Shown: one piece after another, positions 1-8,707 of the stretch | Position numbering within the stretch: the stretch's first letter is position 1 | How the letters are laid out: the number at the start of each line of letters is the position of its first letter | The notes under the pieces: generated by a model | What the model was told of the DNA's origin: nothing | Databases searched by the model: none | What the model saw: the letters and a program-made list of their open reading frames with translations, nothing else | Position numbers and translations under genes: made by a program | Assembly (NCBI GenBank): GCA_030638455.1 | Contig: DAOWEP010000051.1 | Coordinates: 1 to 9,278, forward strand | From: Gammaproteobacteria bacterium | GTDB lineage: Bacteria; Pseudomonadota; Gammaproteobacteria; DAOWEP01 | Direction of reading: 5' to 3' | DNA length: 9,278 nucleotides

Positions 1-107
1 ACATTAGTCAAAAATAATTTCAACTGTAAATTCTATATTCATACCATTAATAATAGATAATATTTATGGATATATTAGAATTAGACTGCTTCTGTTAAAA
101 CCATTAC

Positions 108-2027
108 CTACTCCATCACTATATCCAGTAATGGCCTTGGCTCACTAAGCCAGTTCCCTTGCCCGTAATCGACCCCCAACTCCATCAGCATGTCACGAAT
201 ATCGTCGCTTACCACATGCTCAGCAATTGTTTTAATGCCCATGATGTGGCCGATCTGGTTAATGGATCCCACCATTGCAAAATTTATCGGGTCGCAGTCC
301 ATATCTTTTACAAATTCCCCGTCAATTTTTAAATAGTCGACATTCAGGTTTTTTAAATACGCAAATGAACTCAAACCACTGCCAAAGTCATCCAGTGCAA
401 ACTTGACGCCATTCCCCTTGAATGTGGAAATGAAATCATATGCCTGTGAAAGATTGGAAATTGCGGCGGTTTCTGTAATCTCAAATATTACCGATGAGGC
501 CAGCTTAGGGTATCTGGTAAATTCCTCCTTCAGAAAGCTCATGGTCTTGCTGTCATTGAGCGACTGGCCTGAAAGGTTAATAGCAAAAATCTTGGTCTTG
601 AGATTTTCTTTTTCTATTCGTTCTTCATACTGATGGATAAGATCAAAGGCATTATGGATTACCCACCTGTCAAGATCTGCCATCATATTGTAGCGTTCCG
701 CAGCGGTAACGTATTCCATTGGCGGGATGATCTGGCCAGATTCATCCAGCATCCTGATTAGTAACTCATAATGTTTTCCACCGTGCGTCCTGTTTGCTAC
801 TGGCACTATCTCCTGTGCATATAACACGAAAAGCTCCTGCGTGTATGCCTCTGTGATACGATGCACCCATTGCATCTCACCCTTTCTCTTGATCATGGCA
901 TCATCATCAGGTTGATATACATGAATCATGTTACGTCCCTTCTCCTTGGCTATGTAACATGCAGAATCTGCAAAACTCATCACCTCGGAAGGCAGGATAT
1001 TCTCTGAGGTAACCTGCACTATGCCAATACCTATGCCGACCTCAAAGGTTTTACCTTCCCAGATAAACCGGTACTTCTTTACCACATCGATTAATTGTTC
1101 TGCGATACGGAGCGCATCTTCCAACTCACAATTTTCCAGTAACACACCAAATTCATCTCCGCCCAACCTTGCCAGGGTATCTTCCTCACGCACCTCTGAC
1201 TCTAGTAAATGCCCTATCTGCTTTAGAAGCTGGTCACCGGCATAATGTCCGCAGGTATCATTTACAACCTTGAACTGATCAAGGTCTATGTAACACAATA
1301 CATGGCTGGCCTTGTCATTCGCTGTTTCAATAAGCTTTTTGAACCGCCTTTCAAATTCTCGCCGATTGATAAGATCAGTCAGCTCATCATGCGTGGCCTG
1401 GTATGCGATCATCTCGGACATACCCCTTTCCTTGTCCATATGCTGAAATACAATTACCGACCCGATCAACTCATTCTTATGATTCATGATAGGAGAAATT
1501 GAATAGGAAATTTCATACTGGCTTCCATTGCATTCTATCAGGGACACATCCGTTTCATTTTTCACCGTAACCAGATTTTCCAGGCAGTCCTGTACAGGCT
1601 GCAAAAAGTTTGGATCATGTTCGTCATAATCCAGCACAAATATATCGGTAACAGGCTTTTCCCTGGCGTCACTCATACTCCAGCCTGTAAGCCGTTCCGC
1701 AACCGGATTCATATAGCGGACTTTCTGCTGCGCGTCTGTAGTAATGACCGCGTCAGCTATGGAGTTTAGTGTGACATCAGAGCAACCAAAGTCACTCTGG
1801 ATACTCATAGATTCACAATCGCTTTCCAATGAATGCAAATAACGAGCGTTAAGGATGGTAAGAACCAGCATGACTCCCAAAACAGCCATGAGTACAGCAG
1901 AAATTAATGCGACATTCTCTTGATCAAGACTAACTACCAGCACTACCGCAACTATCAGCAACACAATATTCAGCACCAGACCTGCCCTTTGGCACTTGCT
2001 TTTATTGTTGCATACTGGATTCTGCAT
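108..2027 (-). CDS. Membrane-anchored PAS-GGDEF-EAL protein (c-di-GMP synthesis/degradation)
   Basis: Predicted bifunctional diguanylate cyclase/phosphodiesterase acting on cyclic di-GMP at the inner membrane. With the ATG start the protein is 639 residues. A basic N-terminus is followed by a tight membrane hairpin (about 16-34 and 39-59), a PAS sensor (about 85-197), a GGDEF domain (about 206-371) and an EAL domain (about 387-635). The cyclase site is a canonical GGDEF (289-293), with an RxxD inhibitory site (280-283) five residues upstream. In the EAL domain the signature is ELL (E421), and the other metal and catalytic residues line up with correct spacing: N484, E516, D546, D547, K567, E603, Q623. 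Both activities are therefore plausible. The usual QGY/QGF reads QGN. A TTG codon lies directly before the ATG and could add one residue; neither start has a clear Shine-Dalgarno. The signal sensed by the PAS domain and the process controlled cannot be read from sequence. Four cysteines (6, 12, 71, 82) flank the hairpin. Confidence 0.93.
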   Translation of the reverse strand: MQNPVCNNKSKCQRAGLVLNIVLLIVAVVLVVSLDQENVALISAVLMAVLGVMLVLTILNARYLHSLESDCESMSIQSDFGCSDVTLNSIADAVITTDAQQKVRYMNPVAERLTGWSMSDAREKPVTDIFVLDYDEHDPNFLQPVQDCLENLVTVKNETDVSLIECNGSQYEISYSISPIMNHKNELIGSVIVFQHMDKERGMSEMIAYQATHDELTDLINRREFERRFKKLIETANDKASHVLCYIDLDQFKVVNDTCGHYAGDQLLKQIGHLLESEVREEDTLARLGGDEFGVLLENCELEDALRIAEQLIDVVKKYRFIWEGKTFEVGIGIGIVQVTSENILPSEVMSFADSACYIAKEKGRNMIHVYQPDDDAMIKRKGEMQWVHRITEAYTQELFVLYAQEIVPVANRTHGGKHYELLIRMLDESGQIIPPMEYVTAAERYNMMADLDRWVIHNAFDLIHQYEERIEKENLKTKIFAINLSGQSLNDSKTMSFLKEEFTRYPKLASSVIFEITETAAISNLSQAYDFISTFKGNGVKFALDDFGSGLSSFAYLKNLNVDYLKIDGEFVKDMDCDPINFAMVGSINQIGHIMGIKTIAEHVVSDDIRDMLMELGVDYGQGNWLSEPRPLLDIVME

Positions 2028-2101
2028 CAAGATAATCTGCTAAAAGGCCTGTTAATAGTGAGTCAAATTTAGAGGTGCGTTATATACGTTACAATTCGGT
2101 A

Positions 2102-2107
2102 ATTATA
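2102..2107 (-). promoter_or_regulatory. Candidate -10 box for the GGDEF-EAL gene
   Basis: Read on the minus strand this is a perfect TATAAT, lying in the AT-rich gap between the ligA stop and the GGDEF-EAL start. It would place a transcript start roughly 65-70 bases before the ATG. No recognisable TTGACA-like -35 element sits at the right distance (the bases there read AATATT), so this rests on the -10 match alone in AT-rich DNA, where chance matches are common. It suggests, but does not show, that the gene is transcribed independently of ligA. Confidence 0.3.
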
Positions 2108-2117
2108 TAATAGTTGA

Positions 2118-2132
2118 AGAATAAAATATTCT
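2118..2132. repeat. Short AT-rich inverted repeat after ligA
   Basis: AGAATA and TATTCT form a perfect six-base inverted repeat around a three-base AAA centre, starting about 23 bases past the ligA stop. The stem is short and nearly all A/T and no U-run follows it, so it is not a convincing intrinsic terminator. It lies just upstream of the candidate -10 box at 2102-2107 and could equally be an operator half or chance symmetry. Confidence 0.3.
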
Positions 2133-2155
2133 ATTTCAGCACTCATTACATACAA

Positions 2156-4168
2156 CTACCCAAGCATCTTTATCAGTTCCTGCTCATTTATAACCTTAAC
2201 ACCCAGTTTTTTTGCCTTCTCTAGCTTGCTGCCCGCCTTCTCACCGGCTACAACATAATTTGTTTTACTGGAAACACTGCCACTTACCTTGGCACCCAAT
2301 GCCACCAATCGATCCTTAGCATGGTCCCGAGTCATGTGTTCCAATGTGCCGGTGAGAACAAAGGTTTTTCCTGAGAAAACCATGGATTGCCGGCTGATTT
2401 CCTGCTGGAGCCAATCAACACCCACGATCAATAACCTATCAATTACTTCAAGGTTATCTGCTTGCTTGAAAAAGTTTACGATATTCTCTGCCACAATCGG
2501 GCCTATATCTGGTACTTGTTGCAGGCTTTCAATACTAGCATCTTTTATTTTACGCAACCCACCATAATAACTTGCCAACGATTGGGAAGTTGCCTCACCC
2601 ACTTCACGTATCCCAAGTGCGTATATGAAACGTGCCAGAGAAGTATTCTTGCTTTTTTCCAGTGCAGCGATCAAATTGTCGGCTGACTTTTCACCCATTC
2701 TTTCCAGTGAGGACAGCTCGTCTTTCTGCAATATAAACAGGTCGGCTGGATTATAAATCAGACCTTCATCCACCAACTGTTCAACAAGTTTGTCTCCTAA
2801 TCCTTCTATATCCATAGCCCTGCGCGAGGCAAAGTGCTTGATGGCCTCCTTACGCTGTGCTTTACAAGATAGGCCGGCCGCACAACGGACTATTACCCCT
2901 CCCTCCTCTTTAAACACTGCTGATCCACATACCGGACATTCTTCTGGCAATTCTATTTTCACAGCATTTTTTGGCCTTTTGCCAGGTACTACACTGACTA
3001 TCTTCGGGATTACATCTCCCGCCCTTTTGATAATCACGGTATCGCCTTTATGGACATCCAACCGAATTATTTCATCCATATTGTGTAACGTAGCACTACT
3101 AACCGTCACACCACCCACAGAAACGGGTTCAAGCGAAGCTACGGGCGTCAGCGCACCTGTTCTCCCCACCTGAAACTCTATTCCTAACAGGCGTGTAGTC
3201 TCTTCCTGTGCTGGAAACTTGTGTGCGGTTGCCCAGCGGGGTGCTCGTGATACAAATCCGAGCTTTTGTTGTTGTTGAATATTGTTAACCTTAAATACCA
3301 CCCCATCAATTTCATAAGGCAGCGTGTTTCTCTGCTCCAGCAACCTGTTGTAATATTCCATACAACCCTTAACACCCTTCACAACCGCACGCTCAGGCGA
3401 AATCACAAGACCAAGTCCCTGCACCCACTCCAGAATCTCGCTGTACTCATCTGGAACCGACGCACCCTCTACAATACCTAAACCACAGCTGATCATGGCC
3501 AGTGGCCGTAAAGCGGTAATAGCAGGATCAAGTTGTCGCAAGCTACCAGCGGCTGCATTTCTCGGGTTTGCAAACAGCTTTTCTCCTTTTTTCCGTGCCT
3601 GCTCATTTAGTTTCTCAAAGCCCTTGAGCGGCATATATACCTCACCCCGCACCTCCAGTTTTGATGGGAATCGTTTGCCTTGAAGTTTTAGTGGGATGGA
3701 AGGAATGGTCCGAACGTTATGGGTGATATCTTCACCAGTGGTTCCGTCCCCACGGGTAGCACCGCGGACAAGGACCCCATTTTCATACATCAAACTTACG
3801 GCAAGGCCATCCAGCTTTGGTTCAGCCGCGTATAAAATATCATCATCGGTACCCAGACGTTCACTCACCCTACGGTCGAAGCCCGCAAGCTCCTCTTCAT
3901 TTAAAGAATTTCCCAGCGAAAGCATGGGTAAAGCATGCACAACTTCACCGAATTCCTTTATCGGCTGAGCACCCACACGCTGGGTAGGAGAATCAGGCGA
4001 AACTAGCTGGGGATATGCTTTTTCAAGATCCTGCAATTCACGCAGGAGACGATCGTATTCAGAATCCGGTATTTCCGGTGCATCATAAACATAATACAAA
4101 GTATTATGGTGGTTGATCTGCTCACGCAAATCTGAACACTTTTTTTTGATCTCCGGAGAAATACTCAT
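2156..4168 (-). CDS. ligA: NAD+-dependent DNA ligase LigA
   Basis: Seals single-strand nicks with 5'-phosphate and 3'-OH ends, using NAD+ to adenylate the enzyme; it joins Okazaki fragments and completes excision repair in the cytoplasm. The 670-residue length matches the family. In order: NMN-binding domain Ia with its conserved tyrosine/aspartate region (about 20-40), adenylation domain with the KxDG nucleophile K118 (PKLDG), the RGE motif (174-176) and the DGVVFKV motif (288-294), OB fold (about 320-400), four-cysteine zinc finger (C411, C414, C429, C435), helix-hairpin-helix repeats (about 445-580) and a C-terminal BRCT domain (about 594-670). Nothing is missing, so it should be active. 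The ATG start aligns with the usual N-terminus, although the upstream bases lack a clear Shine-Dalgarno. It follows zipA by 47 bases with no visible terminator, so co-transcription is likely. Codons 8-10 contain a run of eight A. Confidence 0.98.
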   Translation of the reverse strand: MSISPEIKKKCSDLREQINHHNTLYYVYDAPEIPDSEYDRLLRELQDLEKAYPQLVSPDSPTQRVGAQPIKEFGEVVHALPMLSLGNSLNEEELAGFDRRVSERLGTDDDILYAAEPKLDGLAVSLMYENGVLVRGATRGDGTTGEDITHNVRTIPSIPLKLQGKRFPSKLEVRGEVYMPLKGFEKLNEQARKKGEKLFANPRNAAAGSLRQLDPAITALRPLAMISCGLGIVEGASVPDEYSEILEWVQGLGLVISPERAVVKGVKGCMEYYNRLLEQRNTLPYEIDGVVFKVNNIQQQQKLGFVSRAPRWATAHKFPAQEETTRLLGIEFQVGRTGALTPVASLEPVSVGGVTVSSATLHNMDEIIRLDVHKGDTVIIKRAGDVIPKIVSVVPGKRPKNAVKIELPEECPVCGSAVFKEEGGVIVRCAAGLSCKAQRKEAIKHFASRRAMDIEGLGDKLVEQLVDEGLIYNPADLFILQKDELSSLERMGEKSADNLIAALEKSKNTSLARFIYALGIREVGEATSQSLASYYGGLRKIKDASIESLQQVPDIGPIVAENIVNFFKQADNLEVIDRLLIVGVDWLQQEISRQSMVFSGKTFVLTGTLEHMTRDHAKDRLVALGAKVSGSVSSKTNYVVAGEKAGSKLEKAKKLGVKVINEQELIKMLG
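4140..4147 (-). other. Eight-A homopolymer in codons 8-10 of ligA
   Basis: On the coding strand the lysine codons AAA AAA AAG give eight consecutive A residues within the first dozen codons of ligA. Such runs are known sites of polymerase slippage in other genes. The frame here is intact and encodes a normal ligase N-terminus, so any effect would be on the amount of full-length product. Confidence 0.6.
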
Positions 4169-4215
4169 TGGGTTTTAGGATACTTGATAGGGCGCTTAAT
4201 AGAGTACTGATTTAA

Positions 4216-5079
4216 TCAGAACGGGGTAACCGGATTTTTCAGTGAGAATTCCACAACCTGCTCACGCAATTTAATCATGGCGCTTTTATTCAACGGACGC
4301 CTTCCAGAGTCCTGCAAACGGCCATCCAGCCTGTCTCTGAAACTTATAACCGTTTCCAGCATATTATCAAATGCCTCCAGCGCACCTCCAGCATTGGATA
4401 ACCTCTGAAAGAAGACCAGACCAGGGGAGAACAAATTATCAATATCACTCAAATCAAATAGACCTGGCTCAAGTATATTGGCAACTCCAAAAACTGATTC
4501 AGCCGTACCATTCTGGTTTGAATACCTGTGATAATACCTGTCTTCACCAAACTTCAAACCTTCAGCTTCTGCAACACTTACAATTTCAGTTCCGATAAAT
4601 TCCTGGTCAGGCTGAGCCAGGAGATATATGACCATGACTTTTTCTACAAGACTATCTTTGTCATGCCTTCCAGATTCCGAACTCTCAAATGATAAGTCAA
4701 TGCCATCTTCTGCTTGCAGAGATGCATCTTGCACCGAACTATTTTCTTCTATCTTTATATTGTGACCAAGCTCGCTAAGCTCATCATCGAACCCGTTATA
4801 CTCTTCATATATGGAATCTTCGGCATCTGATGATTGCGGTTCACAGGAATAAACAGACGGATCAACAATTACAGCCTTTCCATCCTCATCCCTGGATTCG
4901 TTTATAGAGCCAGTAACGACAGCAGCATTAGTAGAAGTTGAATTGAGGCTTGATTCTTCCTGCTGATAACCTGATCCCCGAAACTCCCGAGGAGAGTCCT
5001 TCCTGTATCTGCTATACAGGTATACTGCCACTATAACGACAGCACCTGCCAGGACCAGTATCAAGCGTAGGGAATCCAT
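4216..5079 (-). CDS. zipA: Cell division protein ZipA
   Basis: Inner-membrane anchor that binds the C-terminal tail of FtsZ, tethers the Z-ring and helps assemble the divisome. The product is 287 residues from the ATG at 5079. An N-terminal membrane helix (about 5-21) begins with MDSLRLILV, typical of ZipA, and is followed by a basic patch. A low-complexity linker (about 28-143) comes next, then the C-terminal FtsZ-binding domain (about 144-280) with recognisable stretches such as VFGVANILEPG, FDL and SPGLVFFQRL. The linker here is rich in Ser, Asp and Glu rather than the Pro/Gln-rich linker of Escherichia coli; linkers vary widely in the family. An upstream in-frame TTG at 5145 would add 22 residues before the membrane helix. 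I reject it because ZipA normally starts directly at this helix. The gene lies 115 bases after smc and 47 before ligA, the neighbourhood expected in non-enteric gammaproteobacteria. Confidence 0.95.
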   Translation of the reverse strand: MDSLRLILVLAGAVVIVAVYLYSRYRKDSPREFRGSGYQQEESSLNSTSTNAAVVTGSINESRDEDGKAVIVDPSVYSCEPQSSDAEDSIYEEYNGFDDELSELGHNIKIEENSSVQDASLQAEDGIDLSFESSESGRHDKDSLVEKVMVIYLLAQPDQEFIGTEIVSVAEAEGLKFGEDRYYHRYSNQNGTAESVFGVANILEPGLFDLSDIDNLFSPGLVFFQRLSNAGGALEAFDNMLETVISFRDRLDGRLQDSGRRPLNKSAMIKLREQVVEFSLKNPVTPF

Positions 5080-5194
5080 TATTTGTTCTTTACTCGGTCT
5101 TTGCTTGTTAGCTACCTGTAGCGTGGTCAGCTTAATGAAAAACAACTACACAAATAACAAACCACCTTAGCAATTTTTTTACGTCTGTCTTATA
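5080..5194 (-). other. smc-zipA intergenic gap
   Basis: These 115 bases separate the smc stop from the zipA ATG. There is no stable GC-rich hairpin followed by T residues, so read-through from smc is likely. A TTGCTA and a TGTAGT on the minus strand are 17 bases apart and resemble a very weak sigma-70 promoter, but the match is poor. Before the ATG the sequence is purine-rich (GAGTAAAGAAC) without a strong Shine-Dalgarno. Confidence 0.4.
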
Positions 5195-8100
5195 TCAAAC
5201 TGCCGCCAGTTTGATCGCCTCATCCACATCTACTGAGACCATACGTGACACACCCGGCTCGTACATGGTTACGCCATGTAATTGGTTCGCCATGGACATG
5301 GTGACCTTATTATGGGTAATAAATACAAACTGGATATTTTCCGACATTTCCTTAACCAGCTCACAGAAACGGCCTACATTTGCATCATCAAGTGGTGCAT
5401 CGACCTCATCAAGCATACAAAAAGGTGACGGGTTTAACTGAAAGATCGAGAATACAAGTGAAACCGCCGTCAAGGCCTTCTCACCACCAGATAACAGATG
5501 TATAGAGCTGTTGCGCTTCCCAGGTGGCTGAGCCATTACACTAACGCCGGCATCCAGCAGATCATCTCCGGTTAGCTCAAGATGGGCCTGCCCACCTCCG
5601 AACATACGGGGGAACATTTCCTGCAAACCGCTATTTACCTTGTCATAGGTTTCCTTGAATCTGGCTCGCGTTTCCTTATCTATCTTACGGATGGCATTCT
5701 CGAGTGTTGCAAGTGCCTCCGTAACATCATCATACTGCTCGTCGAGGTACTTCTTGCGCTCTGACTGCTCGGTAAATTCATCAATTGCTGCAAGATTAAT
5801 AGAGCCAAGCCGCTGGATGCGATTACCCATTTTCTCTACCTTTTCATGCCACTGTTCTTCAGTTGCATCTTCATCGAGGGATTCCAGCAAGACTGCCTTC
5901 TCAAAATCGGTTTCATCCAGTTGTTCCTGCACAGTGTTACGGCGCACATCAAAGCCCTGCCAGTTCATGCGTGCCTTTTCAAGATGCTCCCTGACCTGCT
6001 GTACTTTCTGTTCCGCACCGGTACGATCCTGCTCATGCTGGCGAACCGCTTCATCTATTTGCTCAAGCTTGTGTCTGGCCTCCGTCAGCTCGGCCTCCAG
6101 TTTCATTCTGCCTTCAAGCAGCTTTTCAAGCTCGGATTCCTTCTCACGCAACGGTTCAACACTACTTTCCAGTGTATGCTGCAACTCTTCCCTGCGTAGT
6201 TTTAGACCGCCCAGCTGCTTCTCCATCCGCCCCAGATTTTGCCGTATAGAATCAAGCTGGCTGCGCATGGACTCTGTTTTTAGTGCAATTTGATGTCTAT
6301 CTTCACGAATTGCACGGACAGCTTCCCTGGCCTGACCAAGTTTTTCACTTAGCTGTTCACGTTGACCTGTTAATTTCTCACGTTCCTGCATAAGGATATC
6401 AGCTGCTGCCAGTGCCTGATTCAGACGAACACGCGATTCCTTTAACTCGCCACCTTCTCTTTCAAACAGCTCGTTAAGTTCGTCTGTTTCCGTTTGTAAT
6501 TTTTCAGCACGTGAATGAATCTGCTCCAGACGTGACTGTCTTGAGGTTAATTGTGATTTCAGGTCTGAATGTAATCTATGTGTTTCATTTACCTGTTGCT
6601 GGGTATGATCACGATCATGTTCCAGTGTTTCCAGTTGCTCATTTCCATCTGCAAGCTTCTGTTCCAGCCCTTCAACAAGCACTGTCAAACTGTCTACCTG
6701 TTTGGTAAGCGCCTTTATTTCCTTTTCTCTATCCAGTACACCGGCTTTTTCGTCTGCATCCTTTGCTACGCGTAACCAGCCATTCCCCACCCATATCCCA
6801 TCCGAGGTTACTACAGATTCATTTGACGTCAAGCTACCGCGCATCTCCAGCGCCTGAACCAGGTTATCTGCACAATACACCCCACTTAATAGTGAATCCA
6901 TTGACCAGGGGGCCCTTACATATTTCTGCAAAGGCACACCTTTCGCATGATCACCAACCTCCTGCGAAGTAAATTTTGTATCGAAAACCGTCAATGCACC
7001 ATGCTTGAGTGAATGCAAAACACTGCTGATACCGTCCATTCCTTCCATACAGACCGCTTCCAGGTGGAAACCGAGCACAGTTTCAACCGCACGCTCCCAA
7101 CCCTTGTCTACCTCAAGCTCCTTGGCGAGCCTTGGTGCCTCTTTAAGCCCTCTGCCTTCCAGCCAATCTGTAACTGAATCTTCTGACTTACCCAGAGCCG
7201 CCTGCTGCAAGGCTTCAAGCGATACCAGCTTGCCTCTCTTATCCTGCAAGTTATTTCTTGAATCATCCAGTTCTGTAGATACTTGCTGATTTTGCTCGCG
7301 TAGGCCTGAAATCTGATTGTGTATGCTATCCAGCTTATGCTGTAACTCTGTATATTCCAGTAACTTTTTCTGCTCATCAATTTCCAGTGTTGCGATTTCG
7401 TCCTTGAGACCCTGGTCATCTAGCGATTTTTTTTCTTCCTCCATGCGCTTCAGCCGTCCCTCATACTGAATAATTTGTCGCTCAAGGTGGTCTATTCTGG
7501 TATTTTCGATCTGCGTAGCTTCGGAGTTTTCTGCTGAACGTTCTGTAAATGTATCCCAGTCTTGCTGCCAAGACTGCATATGTTGCTCGGCACTGGTAAA
7601 TACTTCCTGCGCTTCCTGCTCCAGCGCTCCTATCTTGTCCAATGCTGGCTCGGCTTCCTTCAGACCCTGCTCCAGTTCAACCAGGGTGGATTCATCAAGC
7701 TCTATATGCTGCTGTATTTCCTGCCAGTTACGCTCAACCTCTTCCTGATCCTGGGTTTGCTTTTGCCTCATGTCCCTTGAATGCTGAATGGCTTGTTCCA
7801 CTCGTGCAATATCACCGCCCAGTGCGTAGTATCGCCCCTGCACTTCATTGAAAGCATCATTGGCTTCTGTCAGGCTCTCACGATCTTTTTCAAGAGCTGA
7901 CTCTACCGAACGCTGCCCCGCAATAGCAGCCTCCATATCCGTTTCATGCTTACTAATAATCCTTTCCTGGTCTATTACATCCTGATCCAGCTTGCGTAAA
8001 CGTAATACCAGTAACTCTGCCTTTAACTGGCGTTCATCATGCTTGAGAATCTTGTATTTCTCTGCCGCTTTGGCCTGACGTTGCAGTTTTTCTAACTGGC

Positions 8101-8707
8101 TATCAATTTCTTCGCGCAGGTCATTAAGCCTGTCCAGGTTCTCACGGGTATGGCGAATTCTGGTTTCTGTTTCTCGGCGTCGTTCCTTGTACTTTGAAAT
8201 ACCGGCAGCTTCTTCCAGAAATACTCGCAATTCTTCCGGCTTGGCTTCAATCAGCCTTGATATCATGCCCTGTTCGATAATGGAGTATCCACGCGGCCCC
8301 AGCCCGGTACCAAGGAACAGCCCGGTAATATCCCTACGGCGACAGCGGGTTCCATTCAGGTAATAGTGAGATTGACCGTCACGTGATACCTGACGCTTGA
8401 TGGATATCTGGCTATAGGCAGCATACTCCCCCCCTACCGTTCCATCGGAGTTATCAAATACCAGCTCTATTGCGGCATGACCAACCGGTTTTCGACTGCT
8501 CGACCCGTTGAATATAACATCTGCCATGGAATCCCCACGCAGGTGCTTGGCAGAACTCTCGCCCATCACCCAGCGTACGGCATCAATAATATTGGACTTA
8601 CCACAGCCGTTAGGGCCGACTACGCCAAGCAAATTACTGGTAAGATGAACAGTGGTAGGATCGACAAAAGATTTGAATCCGGCAAGCTTGATTTTCTCTA
8701 AACGCAT
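5195..8707 (-). CDS. smc: Chromosome segregation ATPase SMC
   Basis: Core ATPase of the bacterial condensin, which normally dimerises through its hinge and works with the ScpA kleisin and ScpB to compact and separate sister chromosomes. ScpA and ScpB are not in this window. The 1170-residue length is normal. The N-terminal head half carries Walker A GPNGCGKS (31-38), the R-loop region (LRGDS, 56-60) and a Q-loop glutamine in IIEQG (Q146). A long coiled coil (about 170-500), a globular hinge (about 508-650) and a returning coiled coil (about 655-1010) follow. The C-terminal head half carries the signature LSGGEKAL (1072-1079), Walker B with D1100 and catalytic E1101, a D-loop (APLDD) and the switch histidine H1132. 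All ATPase elements are intact. The ATG at 8707 gives the standard MRLEKIKLAGFKSF beginning. Having SMC beside zipA, rather than MukBEF, argues against an enteric or Vibrio-type host. It heads the probable smc-zipA-ligA unit. Confidence 0.98.
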   Translation of the reverse strand: MRLEKIKLAGFKSFVDPTTVHLTSNLLGVVGPNGCGKSNIIDAVRWVMGESSAKHLRGDSMADVIFNGSSSRKPVGHAAIELVFDNSDGTVGGEYAAYSQISIKRQVSRDGQSHYYLNGTRCRRRDITGLFLGTGLGPRGYSIIEQGMISRLIEAKPEELRVFLEEAAGISKYKERRRETETRIRHTRENLDRLNDLREEIDSQLEKLQRQAKAAEKYKILKHDERQLKAELLVLRLRKLDQDVIDQERIISKHETDMEAAIAGQRSVESALEKDRESLTEANDAFNEVQGRYYALGGDIARVEQAIQHSRDMRQKQTQDQEEVERNWQEIQQHIELDESTLVELEQGLKEAEPALDKIGALEQEAQEVFTSAEQHMQSWQQDWDTFTERSAENSEATQIENTRIDHLERQIIQYEGRLKRMEEEKKSLDDQGLKDEIATLEIDEQKKLLEYTELQHKLDSIHNQISGLREQNQQVSTELDDSRNNLQDKRGKLVSLEALQQAALGKSEDSVTDWLEGRGLKEAPRLAKELEVDKGWERAVETVLGFHLEAVCMEGMDGISSVLHSLKHGALTVFDTKFTSQEVGDHAKGVPLQKYVRAPWSMDSLLSGVYCADNLVQALEMRGSLTSNESVVTSDGIWVGNGWLRVAKDADEKAGVLDREKEIKALTKQVDSLTVLVEGLEQKLADGNEQLETLEHDRDHTQQQVNETHRLHSDLKSQLTSRQSRLEQIHSRAEKLQTETDELNELFEREGGELKESRVRLNQALAAADILMQEREKLTGQREQLSEKLGQAREAVRAIREDRHQIALKTESMRSQLDSIRQNLGRMEKQLGGLKLRREELQHTLESSVEPLREKESELEKLLEGRMKLEAELTEARHKLEQIDEAVRQHEQDRTGAEQKVQQVREHLEKARMNWQGFDVRRNTVQEQLDETDFEKAVLLESLDEDATEEQWHEKVEKMGNRIQRLGSINLAAIDEFTEQSERKKYLDEQYDDVTEALATLENAIRKIDKETRARFKETYDKVNSGLQEMFPRMFGGGQAHLELTGDDLLDAGVSVMAQPPGKRNSSIHLLSGGEKALTAVSLVFSIFQLNPSPFCMLDEVDAPLDDANVGRFCELVKEMSENIQFVFITHNKVTMSMANQLHGVTMYEPGVSRMVSVDVDEAIKLAAV

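Noticed and set aside
1..107. Possible terminator or small gene downstream of the GGDEF-EAL gene
   Set aside because: The stretch is AT-rich with no GC-containing stem followed by a T-run and no open frame of useful length.
2790..3173. Plus-strand open frame of 127 codons opposite ligA
   Set aside because: It lies wholly within the OB-fold and zinc-finger coding region of an intact ligA, has low-complexity Ser/Thr/Pro content and resembles no known family.
5080..5145. 22-codon N-terminal extension of ZipA from a TTG
   Set aside because: It would place a non-hydrophobic segment before the membrane helix, while ZipA normally begins at MDxLR directly before the helix, where an ATG is present.
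5655..6293. Long plus-strand open frame (212 codons) opposite smc
   Set aside because: It is antisense to the SMC coiled coil; the serine- and cysteine-rich translation is what the complement of Glu/Leu/Gln-rich codons produces, and it has no recognisable domain.
7108..7419. Second minus-strand frame inside smc
   Set aside because: It is an out-of-frame shadow of the intact SMC coiled-coil and hinge coding sequence, with no sign of a frameshift.
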